DNA from: Hymenobacter elongatus
Lineage (GTDB): Bacteria > Bacteroidota > Bacteroidia > Cytophagales > Hymenobacteraceae
Length of the DNA: 37,612 bases
Direction: 5' to 3'
Assembly: GCF_004745955.1 (NCBI RefSeq)
Contig: NZ_SRLD01000046.1
Coordinates: 1-37,612 of the forward strand
Shown: positions 32,197-37,612 of the stretch, piece by piece
Layout: the number at the start of each line of letters is the position of its first letter
How positions within the stretch are numbered: position 1 is the stretch's first letter
Made by a program: the position numbers and the translations under genes
The notes under the pieces: generated by a model
Database searches by the model: none
Told to the model about the DNA's origin: nothing
What the model saw: the letters and a program-made list of their open reading frames with translations, nothing else

Positions 32197-33492
32197 TCAG
32201 ATAGGGAAATAAAGAGAAAAGGTCGAGCCGATATTCTCCACCGTCTTCTTGACCATGTACAGGCCAATACCGGAGCCGTCGACGTGCGTGTGCAGCCGGC
32301 GGAACATCATGAACAGCTCCTTCTGCTGCGCCGCGCTCAGCCCCAGTCCGTTGTCCTGCACCGTAAGAACTGTGTGCTCAGCCTGCCGCCGGCAACTGAC
32401 GCGGATATGCGGTTCCCGGTCGGGGTGACGGTATTTAAGCGCGTTGCTGAGCAGGTTATAGATAGCCGAGCGCAGATTCTTGGCCGAAAACGACACAGTA
32501 GAGCACGTGGCCACGTCGACGTCGACCCGTGCCCCGGTTTGCTGGATCAGGGGCCGCAAATCCAGCCGCACATCGTCCAGCACGTCTGCCAGGGGCACGT
32601 CGGTAGCTAGCTGGGCGTGTTCCTTCTGCAGCTTGGTCACGTCGCTCAGGTGCTCGATGGTGCGCTTAAAGCGCAGTACCGACTCGCGCATCATTGCCAG
32701 CACGGGGGCCATATCCGGGCCTGGCGGGCGGGCGGCCGGCAGTTGGTCCTGCAGCACGTGCAACAGTCCTTCAATATTGGTAATGGGCGCTTTCAGGTCG
32801 TGGGAGGCGGTATAGATGAAATTGTCCAGGTCCACGTTGGTGCGCACCAGCCGCTCGTTGGTGGCTAGCAGCTCCGCGTTCAGCCCCTGGGCCTGGTCGC
32901 GGGCGTGCGCAGCTTCCGGGTCAGGCGCTGCAACGCTTGCTCGGCCAGCTTCTGCTCGTGCACGTCGATGACCGTGCCCACCAGGCCCTCAAACTCGCCG
33001 CTGGCGCTGAAGCGCGGCATCCCCGTATCGATGGCCCAGCGGTAGTGGCCATCGGCGCGCCGGACGCGGTAGAGGCAGTGGAAAGGCGCTTGCCGGGCAG
33101 TAGAGTCCAGAAAAGCAGCTTTGGCCGCTTCCGCATCGTCGGGGTGCACCCTATCTACCCAGCCCATGCCCATCGCTTCGGCCTCGGTCTGGCCGGTGTA
33201 GTCGTACCATTGCTGGTTGAGGTAGGTGCAGAAGCCCGCCGGATCGGTCACCCAGATCATGGCCGGCACGCTGTCGGTCATCCATCAGGCGGAAGTACTG
33301 CTCACTCTCCAGCAGCGCCTGCTATGCGGCCGGGTTGAGGTGCACGTACGCCAAGTCGATAATAGCGCCCGTATCGGCTGCGTATACAGGTCGGAAGAGA
33401 ATGACGCCCGTGAGCGACACGTCAATCAGGGTCTGCAATACGTCACTGGAATCAGAGTCGGGAGGAAGCAACGGAGCCGTATCTGCAGGCAT
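32197..33492 (-). pseudogene. PAS-domain sensor histidine kinase, multiply disrupted
   Basis: Pieces of one kinase lie in different frames. The N-terminus, from ATG 33492, reads LQTLIDVSLTGVILFRPVYA and ends at a TAG after HLNPAA. A PAS domain follows (SVPAMIWVTDPAGFCTYLNQ, WVDRVHPDDAEAAKAA), whose start is broken by a GATG duplication at about 33280-33287. A further frameshift at about 32911-32922 splits it from the kinase core. The core is intact: FIYTASHDLKAPITNIEG (H box), LLSNALKYRHPD (N box), DNGLGL (G1) and DGSGIGLYMVKK (G2), ending at 32197. The section linking the first PAS to the second is also missing. No response regulator is adjacent. The gap 31902-32196 upstream of the protease holds nothing recognised. 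Confidence 0.85.
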
Positions 33493-33669
33493 AAACAAGC
33501 GCGAGGGAAGCGGAAAATCAACTCAAAACAGCTCATGGAATGCCGTAGCCAGGGCGGCCAGGGCAAGTGCGACGGGTGCTAGGAATTGAGGATACGGTTT
33601 ACCGGCGTCTACCGATTGAATTTTTCCTGGCGCTTTTTCACTGAAAGTACCCTGGTGTATCCGGCTCCG

Positions 33670-34323
33670 TTATTTTGGCCAGCCCGCCTGGCCCAGCAGC
33701 GGCACGAAGCGGAATTCCTCGAACTCTTCGCGCACAAACTCCTCCTCGCTCTCCCGCACCACCCGCATCATGCGCTGGGTGTGCTCGTCGCCCACCGGAA
33801 TCACGAGGGCCCCGCCCACGCGCAGCTGCCGCAGCAGGGTGCGCGGAATGGTAGGCGAGCCGGCCGTCACCAGAATCTTGTCGAACGGAGCCTGGGCGGG
33901 CAGGCCCACCGAGCCGTCGCCGCAGAACAGGTGGGCAGGCAGACCCAAGGCAGCCAGGCGTCGGCGGGTACTCTCAAAAAGCACCGTATTGTACTCGATA
34001 CTAAACACCTGCGGCGCCAGCTGCAGCAGCACCGCGCACTGGTAGCCCGAGCCCGTCCCGATTTCCAGCACCCGGTCGGTGGGGGCCAGGCGCAGCAGCT
34101 GCGTCTGGTAGGCCACCGTGTAGGGCTGCGAAATCGTCTGGCCCTGCCCGATGGGAAAGGCTTTGTCCTGGTAGGCGTGCTGCTGAAAGCCGGGCTCGAA
34201 AAACAGATGGCGCGGCACCGTGGCCAGCGCCGTCAGCACCCGCTCGTCGCGGATGCCTTTGCGGCGCAGTTCTTCCACGAGGGAGCGGCGCAGGCCGCGG
34301 TGCCGGTAGCTGTCAGCGTGCAT
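33670..34323 (-). CDS. pcm: protein-L-isoaspartate O-methyltransferase
   Basis: A 217-residue Pcm enzyme that uses S-adenosylmethionine to methylate isoaspartyl residues in damaged proteins, allowing their repair. DERVLTALATVPRHLFFEPG and GQTISQPYTVAYQTQLLRL are the family substrate-binding region. RVLEIGTGSGYQCAVLLQL is the SAM-binding glycine loop, then VFSIEYNTVLFESTRRRL and FDKILVTAGSP. The enzyme is full length, with ATG 34323 divergent from the sugar transferase gene across about 170 bases. Confidence 0.95.
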   Translation of the reverse strand: MHADSYRHRGLRRSLVEELRRKGIRDERVLTALATVPRHLFFEPGFQQHAYQDKAFPIGQGQTISQPYTVAYQTQLLRLAPTDRVLEIGTGSGYQCAVLLQLAPQVFSIEYNTVLFESTRRRLAALGLPAHLFCGDGSVGLPAQAPFDKILVTAGSPTIPRTLLRQLRVGGALVIPVGDEHTQRMMRVVRESEEEFVREEFEEFRFVPLLGQAGWPK

Positions 34324-34366
34324 CGAATTGGGGTTGGGCCAGTGTCGGGAGTATGGGTTAATGCCC

Positions 34367-34374
34367 TACCTTTG
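34367..34374 (+). promoter_or_regulatory. -7 promoter box for the sugar transferase gene
   Basis: TACCTTTG fits TAnnTTTG. No good TTG stands 19 bases upstream, so the -33 box is weak. A leader of about 110 bases would follow if the TTG at 34493 is the start. Confidence 0.5.
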
Positions 34375-34492
34375 CGCGGCACAGCGGGAGCAATAAGGCC
34401 CTTTCCGCGCCGCATCTGCCGCGAAACTACGGTATCGTGCCCACAAAACCCATTTGTTTGCCGGCCCCGGCCGGTCCGCTTTTCGTATTCCC

Positions 34493-35911
34493 TTGACTCG
34501 CACCTTTCAAAAGCTCAAGCTCATTGCTGCCGACTTCGTGGCAGCCCTGCTGGCCTGGATGTGTTTTTTTCTGCTGCGGAAATACCTGCTCAGCGAGATA
34601 AACGCCGGGTACCGCTTCACCGGTGGTGAGCTGTTTACCCTCACCGGCTCGGCCCTGATGATTGCCCTGTTCTGGGCGGGCCTCTACACCCTGATTGGGG
34701 AATACCGCGACATTTTTCGCAAGTCCCGCCTGGCCGAGATTATCCGCCTGGCTCGTATTTCCATTCTGGGGGCGCTGGTTATCTTCTTCGCGCTGCTGCT
34801 CGACGACCAGGGGGTGAGTTCGTACCGGCTTTACTATAAGACGATTACGGCGTATTTTCTGCTGCACTTCTTTATCACGGCCGTGCTGCGCACCTGGGCA
34901 ATTACCACCGTGCAGCGGCTGGTGCGGGGAGGCGTTATTTCCTTCAATACGCTGTTGGTGGGCTCCAATATTCTGGCCCGCGAAACCTACCACGAACTGG
35001 CCCGCACCGGCAAGCACCTGGGGCTGAAGCTGGTCGGTTTTGCGCCCGTCGGCGACACGGTGGACGCGGAGCTGGCGGCCGAATTGCCCGCCCACGGCTC
35101 CTACACGCGTCTGCCCGCCCTGATTCGGGCCCTCAAGATTGAGCAGGTCATCATTGCCATCGAGCCCAGTGAGCACCTCATGATTCAGGAGATTCTGGCG
35201 CTGCTGGAAGGCACGCCGGCCCGCGTAAGCATCCTGCCCGACCTGTACCAGATGCTGTTGGGCTCGGTGAAAGTTAACCACCTGTTTGGTACGCCGCTCA
35301 TCGAAATCAAGCACGACCTGCTGCCGCCCTGGCAGGAAGTGACCAAGCGCGGCCTGGATATTTTCGGGTCGGCGCTGTTTCTGGTGCTGGCCTGGCCCGT
35401 GTATGCGTTTACGGCCGTAATGGTGCGGCTCTCGTCGTCGGGGCCCATTTTTTACGCCCAGGAGCGCATCGGTAAGAATGCGCAGCCCTTTCGCATCTAC
35501 AAGTTTCGCTCGATGTACGTGGATGCCGAAAAGCAGGGCCCGGCCCTGTCCTCCGATTTCGATCCGCGCATTACCCCTTGGGGCCGCTTTATGCGCAAGG
35601 TGCGCCTCGACGAGCTGCCCCAGTTCTGGAACGTGGTGAAGGGCGACATGAGCCTGGTGGGCCCGCGGCCCGAGCGCCGGTTCTACATCGACCAGATCGT
35701 GAAAGTAGCCCCCCACTACCGCCACCTGCACCGCGTCCGGCCCGGTATCACTAGTCTGGGCCAGGTGAAGTACGGCTACGCCGAAACCGTAGCGCAGATG
35801 GTGGAACGCCTGAAATTCGATATTCTCTACATCGAGAATATGAGCCTGGCCATGGATTTTCGGGTGATGCTGTACACGCTGAAAATCATCGTGGAAGGCC
35901 GGGGCAAGTAA
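34493..35911 (+). CDS. polyprenyl sugar-phosphate transferase (exopolysaccharide initiating enzyme)
   Basis: About 472 residues. Four to five transmembrane helices occupy the first 150 (LIAADFVAALLAWMCFFLL, ALMIALFWAGLYTLIG, ISILGALVIFFALLLDD). A CoA/NAD-binding-like region follows (FNTLLVGSNILARETYHELA, IEQVIIAIEPSEHLMIQE). The bacterial sugar transferase domain starts near residue 280 (TKRGLDIFGSALFLVLAWPV). It shows GPIFYAQERIGKNAQPFRIY, KFRSMYVDAE, KVRLDELPQFWNVVKGDMSL and VGPRPERRFYID. Such enzymes add the first sugar-phosphate to undecaprenyl phosphate. No ATG is available; TTG 34493 (LTRTFQKLKL) is preferred to TTG 34454. No other polysaccharide genes are adjacent. Confidence 0.93.
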   Translation: MTRTFQKLKLIAADFVAALLAWMCFFLLRKYLLSEINAGYRFTGGELFTLTGSALMIALFWAGLYTLIGEYRDIFRKSRLAEIIRLARISILGALVIFFALLLDDQGVSSYRLYYKTITAYFLLHFFITAVLRTWAITTVQRLVRGGVISFNTLLVGSNILARETYHELARTGKHLGLKLVGFAPVGDTVDAELAAELPAHGSYTRLPALIRALKIEQVIIAIEPSEHLMIQEILALLEGTPARVSILPDLYQMLLGSVKVNHLFGTPLIEIKHDLLPPWQEVTKRGLDIFGSALFLVLAWPVYAFTAVMVRLSSSGPIFYAQERIGKNAQPFRIYKFRSMYVDAEKQGPALSSDFDPRITPWGRFMRKVRLDELPQFWNVVKGDMSLVGPRPERRFYIDQIVKVAPHYRHLHRVRPGITSLGQVKYGYAETVAQMVERLKFDILYIENMSLAMDFRVMLYTLKIIVEGRGK

Positions 35912-36010
35912 GCATCTCGCCGCGGCTTCATTCGTTGGGCGGGGCTGCGGAAAAAGCAAAACGCGGGGTAAGCGGTTGAAACGGCTACCTCCTTCTCCTT
36001 ACCTGAAACC

Positions 36011-36601
36011 ATGTTCACCGGAATCGTAGAAACCCTCGGCACTATTACGGCCGTGCACACCCAAGGCTCGAACCGGCATTTCACCGTTGCCAGCCCCTTT
36101 GCGGCCGAGCTGCAGATCGACCAGAGCGTGGCCCACGACGGCGTGTGCCTGACCGTGGTAGCCCTCGACGCGGCGGCGGGCACGCACGTCGTGACGGCCA
36201 TTGATGAGACGCTGCAAAAGACCAATCTGGGCCGCTGGGCCGCCGGCCGCCAAGTGAATCTGGAGCGCTGCCTGGCCGCCAATGGCCGCTTCGACGGCCA
36301 CATCGTGCAGGGCCACGTCGATTTGACGGCCGTGTGTGAAAGTGTCGCCGACCAGAACGGCAGCTGGCTCTACCGCTTCCGCCATGAGCCCGGCCCCAGC
36401 CGCGTGACGGTCGAAAAAGGCTCTATCTGCATCAACGGCACCAGCCTGACCTGCTTCGACAGCACCGACGACAGCTTCGCGGTGGCCATCATTCCCTACA
36501 CCTACGAGCACACCACCTTTCAGCACCTGCGCCCCGGCGACTTGGTCAACCTGGAGTTTGATATCGTGGGGAAGTACGTGGCGAAGATGCTGGGTAGGTA
36601 G
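36011..36601 (+). CDS. ribE: riboflavin synthase subunit alpha
   Basis: A 196-residue riboflavin synthase with two internal lumazine-binding repeats. The first starts MFTGIVETLGTITAVHTQGS and carries SVAHDGVCLTVVALD. The second starts NGRFDGHIVQGHVDLTAVCE and carries KGSICINGTSLTCFDS. Both copies have the usual NG/DG-x-C/S-L-T turn. It turns two 6,7-dimethyl-8-ribityllumazine molecules into riboflavin and a pyrimidine. No FMN riboswitch is seen in the 99-base upstream gap. A weak hairpin (CTTGCC/GGCAAG, 36612-36632) follows the stop. No other rib genes are near. Confidence 0.96.
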   Translation: MFTGIVETLGTITAVHTQGSNRHFTVASPFAAELQIDQSVAHDGVCLTVVALDAAAGTHVVTAIDETLQKTNLGRWAAGRQVNLERCLAANGRFDGHIVQGHVDLTAVCESVADQNGSWLYRFRHEPGPSRVTVEKGSICINGTSLTCFDSTDDSFAVAIIPYTYEHTTFQHLRPGDLVNLEFDIVGKYVAKMLGR

Positions 36602-36677
36602 GGGGGCTTTTCTTGCCTGATCGGTTGGCAAGCGACACGAACGGCTATTGAAAAGTAGGATTTGAATAAATTCGAAA

Positions 36678-36685
36678 TACTTTTG
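36678..36685 (+). promoter_or_regulatory. -7 promoter box for the truncated lipoprotein gene
   Basis: TACTTTTG matches TAnnTTTG about 156 bases before the ATG at 36842. The -33 position is not convincing. Confidence 0.4.
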
Positions 36686-36841
36686 TGCCACTACCCAAAC
36701 GCACTGTTTGGCGCTGCTCTGCTTACACACTTCTTACAACTTCTGGTTTCTATTCCAAAACGTCTCACGACAGTTTTGTCGCTGTAGCTTCGCCGGCTCA
36801 GTTAATAGAGTATACACCCTTAAGCTCAAGTAGTAAGCACC

Positions 36842-37027
36842 ATGAAGTTAGCATACCTATCTTACCGAGCAGCCCTGTTTGCGCTGTCAGCCATTGCTTT
36901 TCAGAGCTGTACGCCTCCCATAGAGGAATTGCCGGTTCCCGCTCCGGTAACTACCGAATTGACTGTTGAACAGGCTCAACAGTGGTACGAAACAGCCACT
37001 TCACTAGGTACTGGGGTGGTCCAGTAA
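36842..37027 (+). pseudogene. lipoprotein gene truncated by an insertion sequence
   Basis: The visible start is MKLAYLSYRAALFALSAIAF followed by QSCTPPIEELPVPAP, a lipoprotein signal with the lipidated Cys near residue 22. The next piece, TTELTVEQAQQWYETATSLG, resembles the N-terminal LTxEQAxxWYE stretch of larger Bacteroidota lipoproteins. The frame meets a stop at 37025-37027, in sequence belonging to the IS3-type remnant that starts near 37010. Only about 56 native codons remain, and the rest of the gene would lie beyond the mobile elements. Confidence 0.72.
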
Positions 37028-37390
37028 AAACGGATAGTGAGCTACGATAGGGTGGGTTTGAGGTCCTGTTCAAATTGGTGGGGCAAGCGGTAGCCGAGGG
37101 CGTAGTGGCGGCGGTCGAGGTTAAAGTAGGTATCGAGGTAGCAGGCGACTTCCAAATGGGCTTCTTCCAGCGAGGCAAAAGGACCGCCGCCGGGTAACAG
37201 TTCGGTTTTCAGGGTGCTCCAGCCGGCTTCGGCCTAGGCGTTATCGTAGGGGTTGCCCGGCCGGATGAAGCTGGGTACGGCGCCCACTTGGTCGATGCGG
37301 ATGCGGCATGGCTACCCCGGTCGACGTGAAGTATCAAGCACGGGGCGGGCTGACGCAGGGGCAATGCCTATTCCAAGGCCATCAACACTA
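37010..37390 (-). mobile_element. IS3-family element remnant, interrupted by IS630
   Basis: The right end of an IS3-like (IS150-type) element, with tip sequence ACTGGGGTGGTCCAGT at 37010-37025 and the end of its transposase gene at 37042. The other end is cut off at 37390, where the IS630 copy begins after a TA. It lies inside the lipoprotein gene, so the order of events was IS3 into the lipoprotein, then IS630 into the IS3. Confidence 0.7.
37042..37388 (-). pseudogene. IS3-family transposase OrfB, degenerate C-terminal fragment
   Basis: Minus-strand frames show the end of a DDE integrase-type transposase. ILHVDRGS matches the HSDRGSQY motif. A shift of frame follows near 37280-37310, then RPGNPYDNA, an in-frame TAG at 37234-37236 (usually a sense codon here), and AEAGWSTLKTELLPGG. 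EEAHLEVACYLDTYFNLDRR then HYALGYRLPHQFEQ follow to the stop at 37042. The pattern GNPYDNAxAE and LKTEL is the IS3 signature. It also has a stop near its cut start. It cannot give an active enzyme. Confidence 0.78.
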
Positions 37391-37612
37391 GTGCTTAGTC
37401 AGGAGAGTTTTTTGAACAAACCTTTTGGTAGTGGCGGGTGAGTTTCTCCCGCGCCTTATCGAGCGAGAATTGCCAGTTGACTGTTGCTCGCCGGGCGTTG
37501 CGTTCCGCCACACAGGCCTCAACGTGCGCGCTCAGTTCGTCCTGCGTGGGAATGCGCTGGTGCAGGCACTGGCGGGCAATGGCCGAGAGTTCGAGTTCGA
37601 CCATGTTCAGCC
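37391..37612 (-). mobile_element. IS630-family insertion sequence, partial (transposase-stop end)
   Basis: It starts with the terminal repeat GTGCTTAGTCAGGAGAG then TTTTTTGAACAAA, one difference over 28 bases from the repeat at 178-206. TA (37389-37390) directly precedes it, as expected for an IS630 target. The element continues off the right edge in the same orientation as the left-edge copy. Confidence 0.82.
37395..37612 (-). CDS. IS630-family transposase, C-terminal fragment
   Basis: The last 72 codons of a transposase, open at the right edge. The frame reads LNMVELELSAIARQCLHQR, then IPTQDELSAHVEACVAERNA and TVNWQFSLDKAREKLTRHY, ending at 37395 inside the terminal repeat. The WLNMVELELS-to-NWQF stretch after the catalytic Glu is typical of IS630 transposases. 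Confidence 0.88.
   Translation of the reverse strand, partial: LNMVELELSAIARQCLHQRIPTQDELSAHVEACVAERNARRATVNWQFSLDKAREKLTRHYQKVCSKNSPD

Noticed and set aside
35912..36010. FMN riboswitch before riboflavin synthase
   Set aside because: The gap is only 99 bases and shows none of the conserved RFN-element blocks.
1..37612. CRISPR array or complete restriction-modification system
   Set aside because: No regularly spaced direct repeats were seen, and the HSDR_N-type gene has no methylase, specificity or helicase partner.

Overview
The window looks like a chromosomal segment of a GC-rich member of the Bacteroidota, most likely Hymenobacter or a close relative in the Cytophagales. Reasons: Bacteroidota-type promoter boxes (TAnnTTTG at about -7, with TTG 19 bp upstream for thyA) and little sign of Shine-Dalgarno sequences; a secreted metalloprotease ending in a type IX secretion (T9SS) sorting domain; a DUF4369/TlpA lipoprotein and TonB C-terminal-domain proteins; and protein sequences that read as Hymenobacter-like. 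The genus is an inference.

Layout. 1-206: truncated IS630-family element. 395-5100 (minus strand): SlyD-type prolyl isomerase, a long hairpin repeat, an Upf1/IGHMBP2-type SF1 helicase, an unknown AT-rich small gene, a HigB-HigA toxin-antitoxin pair, and an HTH regulator with a 34-bp-arm inverted repeat directly upstream. 5233-10746 (minus): a probable operon led by an RND/MMPL (HAE3-type) exporter, followed by two paralogous exported proteins, a coiled-coil tail-anchored exported protein, a DUF2007/zinc-ribbon protein and an Imm51-like protein. 10921-17218: small secreted Cys/Lys-rich protein, an HSDR_N-type nuclease with a damaged 5' end, thymidylate synthase, a PabC-like aminotransferase, DprA, a frameshifted remnant and a MerR regulator. 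17547-27760 (plus): alaS, three paralogous exported TonB-C-terminal proteins with a DUF5694 protein among them, a LIC11966-like surface protein, gatB and a TlpA-type thioredoxin lipoprotein. 28090-34323 (minus): a protein with a HolD-like C-terminal domain, a hotdog thioesterase, the M43 T9SS protease, a heavily damaged PAS histidine kinase pseudogene and pcm. 34493-36601 (plus): polyprenyl sugar-phosphate transferase and riboflavin synthase. 36842-37612: a lipoprotein gene cut by an IS3-family remnant, itself cut by a second IS630 copy.

Most of the window is housekeeping (translation: alaS, gatB; nucleotide and cofactor synthesis: thyA, ribE, pabC-like; DNA handling: dprA, helicase; protein repair and folding: pcm, slyD) mixed with cell-envelope genes of lineage-specific type. 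I do not see a complete new defence or biosynthetic system. The most unusual content lies between and around genes: a dispersed hairpin repeat with three copies, a second repeat family one copy of which forms a hairpin just before the alaS start, two very long near-perfect palindromes, an operator-like array upstream of the HTH gene, and several decaying genes near the mobile elements. Both ends fall inside same-orientation IS630 copies, which suggests that the window is an assembly contig broken at repeats.
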